Source of the DNA: an uncultured Collinsella sp.
Lineage (GTDB): Bacteria > Actinomycetota > Coriobacteriia > Coriobacteriales > Coriobacteriaceae
DNA length: 54,695 nucleotides
NCBI GenBank assembly: GCA_900754075.1
Contig: CAAEBN010000013.1
Span: 1 to 54,695, forward strand
Reading direction: 5' to 3'
Of the stretch, positions 24,427 through 33,174 are shown in pieces. The first letter of the stretch is position 1. Every line of letters starts with the position of its first letter. The notes below the pieces were generated by a model that was not told where the DNA came from, did no database searches, and was given only the letters and a program-made list of their open reading frames with translations. Made by a program: the position numbers and the translations under genes.

Positions 24427-24455
24427 ATAATACCCGCTCGTCTGGACATCGTCAA
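24427..24455 (-). promoter_or_regulatory. Promoter of the polymerase/YolD operon
   Basis: Minus-strand TTGACG, 17-nt spacer, TATTAT, immediately followed by the first SOS box. Confidence 0.75.
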
Positions 24456-24603
24456 AACCTGCCCCTTTTGGTAGGTATGGCCGTGCGGTTGAATCGGGTT
24501 TTAACGCAGCTCTAAAGAGTGCGAAACAGCTCGGAAAACCTTGCTTCGTAGCATGAGCTTAACGATCGATACCACCATAAAGCACGGAAGGGTTGTGGGA
24601 AAG

Positions 24604-25125
24604 ATGGTCAATTATGGGTTTGGTATGCCGACGCGCCTTGTTGCGGATGGAGACGTGGCTCGCTGGTGCGGGCGATTGGTTGCCCACTATGGCGGCACCA
24701 AGGCACTGGTCGTGCTGGGCGGTGACAAGCATACGCGCGATGAGCTTGTCTCGGCGGCACTCGGCTCGGTTGATCGAGCTCTGCTCGAGCGCGTGCTTTT
24801 CCGCTGCGGCTCGGTTGGCGACGGGGGAGACGAGCTGATCGACGAAGCCGTGGCCCTGGCGACCGACGAACGCGTGGACTTTGTCCTGGCGATCGGCGAT
24901 GCCGATACTGCCGGCTTTGCGCGCGAACTCGCGCGTCGCATGGCGGCGCTCGATGCCGGCGAAGACGGTTTTGTCCCTTATGGATGTATTGTCTCGGAGG
25001 GCAAGGTACCTGCCGTCGTGGGGGCCGGTGAGGTTCCCGTTTTTGCCATTATCGCTCCCGAACTGCTTGAGGGCATTGGGTCTCCTCTGCGAGAGTTGCT
25101 CGGTAGCGTCTGCGCCGCGGCCTGA
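24604..25125 (+). CDS. Iron-type alcohol dehydrogenase N-domain-like protein, half length
   Basis: 173 residues resembling only the nucleotide-binding half of iron-dependent alcohol dehydrogenases: VNYGFGMPTRLVADGDVARWCGRLVAHYGGTKALVVLGGD, then RVDFVLAIGDADTAGFARELA where the family has the GGGS-x-x-D loop. The glycine loop is degenerate and the helical metal-binding half is absent, so dehydrogenase activity is unlikely. ATG 24604 has a weak GGGAAAG; ATG 24553 is an alternative. Flanks show no leftover of the missing half before the terminator-like repeat. Could be a decayed gene or a repurposed domain. Confidence 0.6.
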   Translation: MVNYGFGMPTRLVADGDVARWCGRLVAHYGGTKALVVLGGDKHTRDELVSAALGSVDRALLERVLFRCGSVGDGGDELIDEAVALATDERVDFVLAIGDADTAGFARELARRMAALDAGEDGFVPYGCIVSEGKVPAVVGAGEVPVFAIIAPELLEGIGSPLRELLGSVCAAA

Positions 25126-25135
25126 TATTTGCCAT

Positions 25136-25199
25136 AAAGGGACAGGTTAATTTTTGTAGGTAAAGCGTTTGACCTGCCAAAATAAACCTGTCCCTTTTT
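25136..25199 (+). repeat. Palindromic repeat with AACCTGTCCC core, terminator-like
   Basis: AAAGGGACAGGTT (25136-25148) and AACCTGTCCCTTT (25185-25197) are perfect 13-bp arms, with an inner pairing GGT...ACC and a trailing T5. The AACCTGTCCC core recurs in the 30-bp repeats at 51438 and 52651. Confidence 0.8.
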
Positions 25200-25324
25200 G
25201 GTCGGTCGCCGTTTGGGGGCGGATTGGCAACGCTCGCTGATTACGGTCTTGACCTGCGCTAGAATAGGGTCATCTGATTATCCGGGCGCATGGAGGTGTG
25301 CGCCCGTATGTTGAGGAGGACTTT

Positions 25325-27019
25325 ATGGCAACTGTTGCCGCACCTATCGACGCTACGTCGACCGCCGCTTGGAAGGCGCTCGAGGCCCATCAGGAGAAGC
25401 TCGAGGCCGAGGGTATCGACCTTAAGGCATGGTTCGCTGCCGATGCAGAGCGCGTGAACAAGCTGAGCTTTGACGCCGGCGACCTGCACTTCGACCTGTC
25501 CAAGAACCTGGTGACCGATGAGACCGTCAAGCTGCTGTGCGATCTTGCCCGCGAGGTGAAGCTCGAGGAGCGCCGCGACGCCATGTTCTCCGGCGAGCAC
25601 ATCAACACCACCGAGGACCGCGCTGTTCTGCACACCGCACTGCGCCGTCCGGCAAGCGAGAAGGGCCAGCTCATCGTTGACGGCCAGGATGTCGTCGCCG
25701 ACGTGCACGAGGTCCTCGATCGCATGTATGCCTTCGCCGAGCGCGTGCGCTCCGGTGAGTGGAAGGGCGTAACCGGTAAGAAAATCGAGCACCTGGTGTC
25801 CATCGGCATCGGTGGCTCCGATCTGGGCCCGGTCATGGCCTACGAGGCTCTGCGTCCCTACGCCGACGCCGGCATCGACTGCCGCTATATCTCCAACATC
25901 GACCCCAACGATCAGGCAGAGAAGCTCAAGGGTCTCGATCCCGAGACCACGCTCGTGATCATCGTTTCCAAGACCTTCACCACGCTTGAGACCCTCACCA
26001 ACGCTCGCGAGGTCAAGACCTGGATGCTCGAGCAGCTCAAGGCTCAGGGCGCCATCGACGGCTCCGAGGAGCAGAACGCCGAGGCCGTGGCAAAGCACTT
26101 CGTCGCCGTTTCCACCGCACTCGAGAAGGTCGAGGCCTTCGGTATCGACCCCGCCAACGCCTTCGGCTTCTGGAACTGGGTCGGCGGCCGCTACTCCGTC
26201 GACTCCGCCGTGGGCCTGTCGCTGATCGTCGTGCTCGGCCCCGAGCGCTTCCAGCAGTTCCTCGAGGGCTTCCACGCCATCGACGAGTACTTCTGCAACA
26301 CGCCGCTCGAGAGCAACGCCGTCGCACTGATGGGCCTGCTCAACGTCTGGTACGTCAACTTCTTCGGCTCCAAGAGCCACGCCGTGCTTCCGTACTGCCA
26401 GTATCTGCACCGCTTCCCGGCCTACCTGCAGCAGCTCACCATGGAGTCCAACGGCAAGCACGTCCGCTGGGACGGCAGCGCTGTGATCTCCGATACCGGT
26501 GAGATCTTCTGGGGCGAGCCCGGCACCAACGGCCAGCATGCCTTCTATCAGCTGCTGCACCAGGGCACTGTGGTGGTTCCGGCCGACTTCATCGCCTTCG
26601 CCAATACCGCCAACCCTGCGACCGATAACGGTCAGGACGTGCATGAGCTGTTCCTGGGCAACTTCCTGGCCCAGACCAAGGCGCTCGCCTTTGGCAAGAC
26701 GGCCGACGAGGTTCGTGCCGAGGGCACGCCCGAGCAGATCGTCCCGGCCCGCTGCTTTGAGGGCAACCGTCCGACGACCTCGATCTTCGGCGACACGCTG
26801 ACCCCGTTCGCACTCGGTGAGCTCATTGCCCTGTACGAGCACATCACGTTTGTCGAGGGCACGGTCTGGGGCATCGACTCCTACGACCAGTGGGGCGTCG
26901 AGCTGGGTAAGCAGCTTGCCAAGCAGATCACCCCTGCCTTCCACGACGACGCCGCCAAGGCCGAGCAGGACGCTTCGACCCAGGCGCTCATCGAGTTCTA
27001 CCGCGCTCACCGTAAGTAG
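25325..27019 (+). CDS. pgi: Glucose-6-phosphate isomerase
   Basis: Interconverts glucose-6-phosphate and fructose-6-phosphate in glycolysis. 564 residues, the long bacterial/eukaryotic form. Motifs: SIGIGGSDLGPVMAYEAL, VSKTFTTLETLTNA (sugar-phosphate loop), NWVGGRYSVDSAVGL with the catalytic Glu/Arg region, and DSYDQWGVELGKQLA with the catalytic Lys. ATG 25325 follows TTGAGGAGGA. Monocistronic, with its own terminator. Confidence 0.96.
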   Translation: MATVAAPIDATSTAAWKALEAHQEKLEAEGIDLKAWFAADAERVNKLSFDAGDLHFDLSKNLVTDETVKLLCDLAREVKLEERRDAMFSGEHINTTEDRAVLHTALRRPASEKGQLIVDGQDVVADVHEVLDRMYAFAERVRSGEWKGVTGKKIEHLVSIGIGGSDLGPVMAYEALRPYADAGIDCRYISNIDPNDQAEKLKGLDPETTLVIIVSKTFTTLETLTNAREVKTWMLEQLKAQGAIDGSEEQNAEAVAKHFVAVSTALEKVEAFGIDPANAFGFWNWVGGRYSVDSAVGLSLIVVLGPERFQQFLEGFHAIDEYFCNTPLESNAVALMGLLNVWYVNFFGSKSHAVLPYCQYLHRFPAYLQQLTMESNGKHVRWDGSAVISDTGEIFWGEPGTNGQHAFYQLLHQGTVVVPADFIAFANTANPATDNGQDVHELFLGNFLAQTKALAFGKTADEVRAEGTPEQIVPARCFEGNRPTTSIFGDTLTPFALGELIALYEHITFVEGTVWGIDSYDQWGVELGKQLAKQITPAFHDDAAKAEQDASTQALIEFYRAHRK

Positions 27020-27050
27020 TCTTTGCTGTTAACGCATCGCGCCTTATAGT

Positions 27051-27085
27051 CAGGGGCCCGTATCCTATCGGATGCGGGCCCCTTT
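27051..27085 (+). terminator. Intrinsic terminator of pgi
   Basis: AGGGGCCCGTATCC pairs with GGATGCGGGCCCCT (one wobble) around TATC, followed by TTTG. Confidence 0.8.
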
Positions 27086-27160
27086 GCTTTGCCGTGGTCC
27101 CGGGGCGCACGGCCTTTGTGGAACATCGCCGGGGCGCCGCGCGCTGCGAGAACCCTGCGC

Positions 27161-28465
27161 CTAGATCTCGGCCTCCGCATGGCCTCGCTGCGCCTCGGGC
27201 AGCTCCCCGTAGAGCGGATGGTCTTCGAGCCTAAAGCGCTCGACCTGTTCGGGAGTGCGACCGCGTACAAAGAGCCACGAGCGATCAATCGGCGTTGCCA
27301 TGAGCGTGCTGGGCAGCGCGTCGGCGCGGTCGGAAAACACCCGGGCACTCTCGGGATCCTGGAACGCCAGCACCAGATGCGTGTCGCAGTTGCCCATGAT
27401 GGAGCGTGCGCGTGCCTCGCCATAGAGCGCATCGAGCTGGTTGGTCGACTGCAGCAGCAGCGTTGCCCAGATGTTGCGGCTTCGGATAATCGAGAGCACG
27501 TTGTCGATCTGGGGGATCTGCAGATTTGCGAAGTCATCGAGCATAAAGCGCACGGGCACGGGCAGGCTGCCGTCGGGCTGCCTATCGGCCTCACGAATGA
27601 GGCCCATAAACGCCTGCGAAATAAAGAGGCCGGTCAGCGGATCGAGATTGCGGTCAATATCGCTCACGGTTACAAACAGGGCGCAGAGGGTGTGTCCCAT
27701 GGAAGCGAAGTCCACCTGATGGCACTCACGATAGAGCTGTGCCGCACCGTCGAATCCCAGACACATGACCTTTTCGGCAAGGATGCCGACGATGCTCGCG
27801 TGCATGCGCTCGGCATTTTGCGTAATGGCGTAGCGCCGCCATAGCGAGAGGGCATAGCTTTGGGGGTCGGTCGTGATCAGGTCGTCAAACAATCGACCCG
27901 TGGCACCGCCCTGCAGGTGCTCGATCAGCTTGATGACCGAGCTGATCGTCTGCTCGTCGGCGGGTAGCTGTTCGGTGACGTAGGCGATAAGACACGACAG
28001 CAGGTTTGCCGCCGCATGATCCCAAAAAGGCTGGTTGTTGTCCTCGATGGGGCAGATGGCCTTTGCCACCGAGAGGATGTCCTGCTGGTTGGGCCTGCCG
28101 TCCGCCTTGCGGCGAATGTGCCTCAGGGGGTTGTAGCCGCAGCGCTAGATGCCGGGCGCAAGGGCCGGGACGGTGTTGAGGTCGGCGAAGTTGAGACATT
28201 GCACGCGGTAACCGTGGGCTGCCAGCACGGGTCCCACTTCGCGACAGAGCGTGCCTTTGGTGTCGAGCACGATGTAGCTTGCGTTCATTTGCAGTAGGTT
28301 GGGCTTGAGGACGTTTCGGGTCTTGCCGGCTCCCGAGGGGCCGATCACAAGTGCATTGTTGTTGAGTCCCGTTTGGCGGGTGTCGCAGGAAAGCGTTCGA
28401 TCCTTGGCGAGGATGGTGGACAATGCGGACTCAGATGCGGCGAGGCGGCTGGCGAGGTTAGACAT
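27161..28465 (-). pseudogene. VirD4/TraG-type coupling ATPase, broken by an in-frame TAG
   Basis: Type IV secretion coupling protein for conjugative DNA transfer. From ATG 28465 (behind GGAGG) the first part has Walker A VIGPSGAGKTRNVLKPNLLQ and VLDTKGTLCREVG; after APGI an amber codon at 28145-28147 interrupts, and the same frame continues RCGYNPLRHIRR and on to Walker B-like VRFMLDDFANLQIPQ, then SRNIWATLLLQSTNQLDALY. No frameshift is needed: a single nonsense codon splits it. The usual N-terminal membrane helices are also missing. It overlaps the ClpP-like gene by 8 nt. A GTG at 28069 could restart a fragment without Walker A. Confidence 0.85.
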
Positions 28466-29075
28466 GGGCGACCTCCTTGGTGGTCGAGAGGATTTCGTGG
28501 GCAAAGCCGAGCTCGACGGCGCGCTCGGCCGAAAGGTAGGTGTCTTTTGCAGTGAGGGACTGGATGCGCTTGGGCGTGAGGCCGCTGCGGTCCGAGAGGA
28601 TTTGCGTGAGGGTCTTGCGGGTCTGCATGAGACGCCGGCTGGTTTCCTGCAGCGCAAGTGCCGAGCCGCCTGCCCCCTGGGGGATCAGTGGGTCGTGAAT
28701 CATGAGCTCTGCATGGGGCGCCATACGGCGATCGTCGCCGCCCATAAAGATCACGGCGCCCATGGACGCGGCGAATTCCAGGCAGACGGTGCGGATGGGG
28801 CACGATGCGAGGCGCATGGCGTCATAGATCGCAAGACCCGATCGCACGCTTCCGCCGGCGCTGGCGACAAATATGGTGATGGGGCGGCTGGGGTCGGTGG
28901 CATCGAGCAGGCGGATCTGCTGGCATAGGTCGTGGGCCATCGGGGTTTCGATGTTTCCCATGACGGAGAGCTCGCGACGGGCGAGCATCTCATCGTAAAT
29001 GCTGGTGAGCGTGATACCTCGGGCGGATTCACGCATGGTGAGGGGGCTGATGATGGGGGAATGATTGGTGTCCAT
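28458..29075 (-). CDS. ClpP-family serine protease, element-borne paralogue
   Basis: 205 residues with the ClpP fold and an intact triad: Ser in EFAASMGAVIF, His in ELMIHDPLIPQG and Asp in AKDTYLSAERAVELGF. The N-terminus (MDTNHSPIISPLTMRESARGI) differs from housekeeping ClpP and replaces the usual propeptide. It sits between an unknown gene and the coupling-ATPase gene in one operon, so it probably belongs to the mobile element; it could process a transfer or phage-like protein. ATG 29075 has AAAGGAG. Confidence 0.85.
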   Translation of the reverse strand: MDTNHSPIISPLTMRESARGITLTSIYDEMLARRELSVMGNIETPMAHDLCQQIRLLDATDPSRPITIFVASAGGSVRSGLAIYDAMRLASCPIRTVCLEFAASMGAVIFMGGDDRRMAPHAELMIHDPLIPQGAGGSALALQETSRRLMQTRKTLTQILSDRSGLTPKRIQSLTAKDTYLSAERAVELGFAHEILSTTKEVAHV

Positions 29076-29138
29076 GAGGACTCCTTTCTGTTGGTTGTGT
29101 TGTGGAATAGAGTCGCTGCCCGCGGAGGGGCTGGCGGG

Positions 29139-30029
29139 CTACAGGGTTCGTCCGAGCCTGAGATCGAGCTCGGTTGTGGGGCAGGCTGCCTGTTCGTGCG
29201 GCTCGCAAGCGCCAAGGGCTCCAAAGCGATGGAGCGTTGCGACGGGCGTGGTGTAGGCGAGCCGCAGCTGATGCTCGATAGGGACACATCCGTCATTTTT
29301 GTAATGAGCCGCGTAGTACTGCGCGATGCTGGCGTTCATCTCGCTGCCATTGCGATGGCGCTCAAACTGGCATCTGCAGGTCTCGATGATCTTTGCTACC
29401 GACTTGGGTGCCGTCGCGGGAACAAGGGCGAGATAGCCCTCAAATAGCTCGTTGATGCTCAGGAGGCACAGCAGGTCGATCAGCGTCCTTATGGCTGCTC
29501 CCTCGGCAGAAAAGTGCGCGGTCATGCGGTTATATCGGTTGCGGTCGACGATGGCCGCATGGGGTCTTGGAGTTTTCTGCCCCGTGGCCCCGGGCTTTTG
29601 CCGCGCCTGTGTATTGAGCTCGACGTTGCAGCGCTTGAGGCCGTCCAACGGAAGGAACAGTGCGGTGCGCAGGGTGTTCCGCTTGCTTTCGAGTTCATGA
29701 CGCTCGTCGGGTTCCCATTCGAGCTTGAGTTTCGTGTCGAGCGCCGTAAGCATATGGGCTAGGCAGCCTACGGTAAGAACGTACGAATCGTTGTCGCGTT
29801 TTGGGGCATAGGGGTCTGTCAGCTTGCGAATGTCGGGGCCGCCCATGATCTTTGTGCAGCGCTTCAGCAGTTGAGGGTGGTCGGCCAAGATCGTCGCGAG
29901 CGGTAGCGACGCGTAGTTCTTGATGGTCGCGGCGGCAAAGGCGGCGTCATATTCGTTTGCATATGCTCGCTCAATGCGGGCATCCAGAATGCTTTTCTTA
30001 TCGCCGTTTTCAGCGTGGTGGTTTGTCAT
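29139..30029 (-). CDS. Unknown protein of the mobile-element remnant
   Basis: 296 residues, mostly helical, no signal peptide or transmembrane segment, no motif I recognise. Noticeable segments: KNYASLPLATILADHPQLL, a Lys/Arg-rich middle (RQKPGATGQKTPRP), TLIDLLCLLSINELFEGYL, and a Cys-containing C-terminus. ATG 30029 follows GGAGAAGC; the frame stays open upstream through a His-rich stretch encoded by the iteron-like repeats, which is unlikely to be translated. First gene of the operon with ClpP-like and VirD4-like genes. Confidence 0.65.
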   Translation of the reverse strand: MTNHHAENGDKKSILDARIERAYANEYDAAFAAATIKNYASLPLATILADHPQLLKRCTKIMGGPDIRKLTDPYAPKRDNDSYVLTVGCLAHMLTALDTKLKLEWEPDERHELESKRNTLRTALFLPLDGLKRCNVELNTQARQKPGATGQKTPRPHAAIVDRNRYNRMTAHFSAEGAAIRTLIDLLCLLSINELFEGYLALVPATAPKSVAKIIETCRCQFERHRNGSEMNASIAQYYAAHYKNDGCVPIEHQLRLAYTTPVATLHRFGALGACEPHEQAACPTTELDLRLGRTL

Positions 30030-30045
30030 AGCTTCTCCAATCGGT

Positions 30046-30115
30046 TGATGTTCGTGCTGTTTGTTGATGTGTTGGTTGTCGTGAGTGATGTGCTTGCCGT
30101 GGGTGATGTGCTGAC
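30046..30115. repeat. Four iteron-like direct repeats (TGATGTK...)
   Basis: TGATGTTCGTGC (30046), TGATGTGTTGGT (30065), TGATGTGCTTGC (30086) and TGATGTGCTGAC (30104) recur every 18-21 bp just upstream of the mobile-remnant operon. Spacing resembles replication or regulatory iterons. Confidence 0.5.
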
Positions 30116-30638
30116 GTTGGGGTGCTATGCGGTTTTCAATGAGCCCGTGAGGCAGTTGCTGCAGGGGCGGGATGGAACGGCCCATGCAAGGCGGAAGGCA
30201 TCGTGCTCAAAATCGAGACAGCAATGCCCCGGGTGCCTCACATGTGGCAGTTACCTCATTAAGTTGTCATTGCGTTTGGGGTTGTACTTTGCCGATCTTC
30301 CTTCTCTTACACGCTGAAAACTGAAACTGAATATGCTCGATCAAACGATGACCACCGGAGCAGTCATCTTTAAAGTACGTTCGTTTTGCTGATTTGGCAA
30401 GAACTAATTTTGAAATTTCTTTTCTACGGGATGAAATGAGATTTGTGGAACGGTCGCGATTGGTGTCGCCAGCTTTGCATGTGGTGGCTCGGCGTTTGGG
30501 CTGGAACGACTGAGCCCCGAGATGGCGTCCCGTTCATGTTTGAGACAATATATGACTTTTTGCCCGTTGCAAACGGAGTCGCGGTGGGTGTTCTGTATGA
30601 TGGCTCAGACAAGGTTGTTCAATGACAGGGAGGCATAT
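30116..30638. other. Gene-free intergenic region
   Basis: With the repeats this makes about 609 nt without a convincing gene. Base composition falls around 30330-30440. A small ATGAC/GTCAT inverted pair lies at 30348-30367. A 60-codon plus-strand frame (30443) has no ribosome site and Trp/Cys-rich sequence; not accepted. Confidence 0.5.
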
Positions 30639-31481
30639 ATGGCAATCAAAGCCATCGCAATGGATATCGACGGTACGCTCACCAACGATCAGAAAGTGAT
30701 TAGCCCGCGTACGCGCGAGAAGCTGCTCGCGGCGCAGGAGTCGGGCATTAAGCTCATTTTGGCTTCGGGCCGTCCCGCATGGGGACTGCACGCCTTGGCG
30801 CAGGAACTCGACCTCCAAAACCATGACGGTTTGCTGGTGGCCTTTAACGGTGCTCACGTTGTCGATGCCCAGACCGACGAGGTGTTGTTCGATCAGGCTA
30901 TGCCTGCCGACGAATTGCATCGCTTGATTGATCACCTGCGTAATTTTGACGTGATCCCTATGATTTCGCTCGGTCGCGATTTGCACGTCGAGGACTCGTA
31001 CCATTGCATGATCACGCTGCCTGACGGCTCGCAGAAGAATATCGTCAAGTATGAGCGCGACGCGTGCGATCTTAAGATTCGCGAGGTGGAGAGCCTGCAT
31101 GAGGTCGCTGATGCTTATCCCGTGGACAAGCTACTCACTGCGGGCGACCCGGCCTATCTGCAAGCGCATCACGAGGAGATGTATGCGCCCTTTAAGCAGA
31201 CGCTTTCGGGCATGTTTACGGCTGACTGGTACTTTGAGTACACGGCGCCCGGTATCGACAAGGCCCGTGCGCTCGAGGGTGCCCTGCCCAAGCTCGGCAT
31301 CGATGCCAGCGAGGTCGTATCGTTTGGCGACGGCCAGAACGACAAGTCCATGATTGAGTGGGCCGGCACCGGTGTTGCCATGGGCAACGCCGTCGATGAG
31401 GTTAAGGCTGTGGCCCAGATGGTGACCGCCAATAACAACGAAGACGGTATTGCGGTGGCGCTGGATAAGCTGCTGGGTTAG
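30639..31481 (+). CDS. Cof-type HAD-superfamily phosphatase
   Basis: 280 residues, class IIB HAD phosphatase. Motif I AIAMDIDGTLTND, motif II LILASGRPAWGL, Lys in APGIDKARALEGALPKLG, motif IV SFGDGQNDKSMIEWA. ATG 30639 comes after AGGGAGG. YidA-like sugar phosphatases have this layout, but substrate is not deducible. A terminator hairpin separates it from the next HAD gene. Confidence 0.9.
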   Translation: MAIKAIAMDIDGTLTNDQKVISPRTREKLLAAQESGIKLILASGRPAWGLHALAQELDLQNHDGLLVAFNGAHVVDAQTDEVLFDQAMPADELHRLIDHLRNFDVIPMISLGRDLHVEDSYHCMITLPDGSQKNIVKYERDACDLKIREVESLHEVADAYPVDKLLTAGDPAYLQAHHEEMYAPFKQTLSGMFTADWYFEYTAPGIDKARALEGALPKLGIDASEVVSFGDGQNDKSMIEWAGTGVAMGNAVDEVKAVAQMVTANNNEDGIAVALDKLLG

Positions 31482-31503
31482 AATCGCCGATAATGCATGG
31501 TTT

Positions 31504-31530
31504 GGGCGCCTGCTTGCAGGTGCCCTTTTG
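31504..31530 (+). terminator. Intrinsic terminator between two HAD genes
   Basis: GGGCGCCTGC, loop TT, GCAGGTGCCC, then TTTT. It ends 4-5 nt before the Shine-Dalgarno of the next gene, leaving no room for a promoter between. Confidence 0.8.
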
Positions 31531-31544
31531 TTAGGGAGGGTGCC

Positions 31545-32204
31545 GTGTCCGCATTTCCGTTCGATGCCGTTATCTTTGACATGGACGGCGTGATTGTCGA
31601 TACCGAGTATTACTACCTGGGCGAGACTGCCGCGTTTGCCAAGGAGCTTGGGCTTAATCTAACTCAAGAGGAATTGAATGGGCAGGTCGGTACCTCGCAT
31701 CAGTTCTTCCTGCATATGCTGGTCGATTGGTTTGAGCGCGCCGGTAAGGGGCATTTCACTGGCGAGGAAGCGTTGGCCCGTTGGGACGAGTGGGCGCATA
31801 AGCGTCCGCGCGACTATCAGGCTTTGATTAACCCAGGCGCCGTGGATACGATTCGAGAGCTGCCGCGCCGCGGCGTTCGCGTGGCGCTTGCCAGCTCGTC
31901 GCCTATGGATAGCATCGAGGAAGTACTCAATGCATGCGGGCTGTCGGATGCCTTTGAGTATGTGGTGAGCGGCGAGCAGTTTAAGGAGAGCAAGCCCGAG
32001 CCCGACATCTACCTGCATGCGCTGGACCTGCTGGGGCTGCCCGCGAATCGCTGCTGCTGCGTTGAGGATTCGGTGCCTGGAATCACTGCCGGCAAGCGAG
32101 CCGGCCTGACAGTCATTGCCAAGCGCGAGGAGCGCTTTGGATTTAGCCAGGATGCCGCGGACAAGATTATCGACCAGCTGCCGGAGCTGCTGGAACTCGC
32201 GTAG
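31545..32204 (+). CDS. HAD hydrolase, beta-phosphoglucomutase/phosphatase type
   Basis: 219 residues, HAD class IA with a helical cap: motif I AVIFDMDGVIVDTEYYYLGE, motif II VALASSSPMDSIEEVL, Lys in FKESKPEPDIYLHAL, motif IV CCVEDSVPGITAGKRAG. GTG 31545 follows GGGAGGG. The Asp-x-Asp of motif I is intact, so it is active as a phosphatase or mutase. The FrlD-like kinase gene 62 nt downstream may be co-transcribed. Confidence 0.9.
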   Translation: MSAFPFDAVIFDMDGVIVDTEYYYLGETAAFAKELGLNLTQEELNGQVGTSHQFFLHMLVDWFERAGKGHFTGEEALARWDEWAHKRPRDYQALINPGAVDTIRELPRRGVRVALASSSPMDSIEEVLNACGLSDAFEYVVSGEQFKESKPEPDIYLHALDLLGLPANRCCCVEDSVPGITAGKRAGLTVIAKREERFGFSQDAADKIIDQLPELLELA

Positions 32205-32266
32205 ATCCTGGGCGGTACTGCTGTCACAACAGTGGTTCCGTTGGCATAAGAGAGAGGAGCGGCATC

Positions 32267-33130
32267 ATGGCATTTAACGTAAGCGCACTGGGATTTGGCG
32301 ACAACGTCGTCGACCGCTACGAGCATATCCACACAATGTATCCGGGTGGCAATGCGGTGAACTTTGCCGTGTATGCCAAGAAATGCGGAGTCGCGCGCTC
32401 CGCGTATATGGGCATCTTTGGTAATGACGCTGCTGCCGAGCATGTGATTGCGAGTCTTGAGGATGAGGACGTTGAACTAGCCAAATGCAAGCAGCTCATC
32501 GGCGAGAACGGTGCGGCACGCGTTACTGTGGTTGATGGTGATCGTGTCTTCCTTGGCTCCAACGAGGGCGGTGTCCGTGGCGATGCGCGCTATGTCCTCG
32601 ATCGCTTTGATCTGGCGTATATGAAGCAGTTCGATGTGGTTCATTCTGGCAACTATTGCTTTACCGAGCGCGAGCTGCCCAAGTTGAAGGCTGCGGGCGT
32701 CACGGTTTCATTTGACTTTTCGGACGACTCCACCGACGAGTACTACGAGCAGATTGCTCCCTACGTTGACTTCGCGTTCTTTAGCGCGGCAGACGCTGCG
32801 AGCGAGGATGAGATTCGCGAGCGCCTTGCCTGGGTGAAGGGCTTGGGCCCATGTTTTGTGTCCGCAACGGCTGGCGCTGAGGGCTGCATTGCCTATGATG
32901 GCGAGCGTTACTATCGGCAGCATGCCAAGCCTGTGGCAGACATGAAGGACACCATGGGTGCGGGTGACTCGTTCCTGACTTCGTTCCTGATGTGCTATCT
33001 CGATTCCGCCAAGCGTGGCGAGGATGGTGCCGAGGCCATCGAGCGCGCACTCGACTTTGCGGCGGGGTTTGCTTCGACCGTATGCGGCATGGAAGGCTCC
33101 TGGGGCCATGGAGCGCCGATTTCCGAATAG
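32267..33130 (+). CDS. PfkB-family sugar kinase, fructoselysine-6-kinase-like
   Basis: 287-residue ribokinase-fold enzyme. GGNAVNFAVYAKKCG near residues 27-41 binds the sugar; the anion-hole/catalytic DTMGAGDSFLTSFL has the base Asp. The compact N-terminus, DFSDDSTDEYYEQIAPYVDFAFFSA and the overall length fit FrlD, which phosphorylates fructoselysine, a food Maillard product. No FrlB deglycase is present nearby, so the substrate call is tentative. ATG 32267 follows GAGAGGAG. Confidence 0.8.
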   Translation: MAFNVSALGFGDNVVDRYEHIHTMYPGGNAVNFAVYAKKCGVARSAYMGIFGNDAAAEHVIASLEDEDVELAKCKQLIGENGAARVTVVDGDRVFLGSNEGGVRGDARYVLDRFDLAYMKQFDVVHSGNYCFTERELPKLKAAGVTVSFDFSDDSTDEYYEQIAPYVDFAFFSAADAASEDEIRERLAWVKGLGPCFVSATAGAEGCIAYDGERYYRQHAKPVADMKDTMGAGDSFLTSFLMCYLDSAKRGEDGAEAIERALDFAAGFASTVCGMEGSWGHGAPISE

Positions 33131-33174
33131 GTGAGCAGTCCCGGGGAGTCGAATTGTCACCTCCTCGGGACCTC

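Noticed and set aside
25259..27010. Long open frame opposite pgi
   Set aside because: Same antisense effect; pgi itself has full family motifs.
27161..30115. Complete integrative conjugative element
   Set aside because: No integrase, relaxase, VirB4 or attachment-site duplication is visible; only three genes of an element remain.
30046..30115. CRISPR array
   Set aside because: Repeats are about 12 bp with 7-9 bp between and only four units, degenerate; no cas genes nearby.
30443..30625. 60-codon plus-strand frame before the HAD gene
   Set aside because: No Shine-Dalgarno, Trp/Cys-rich start, overlaps the likely promoter region of 30639-31481.
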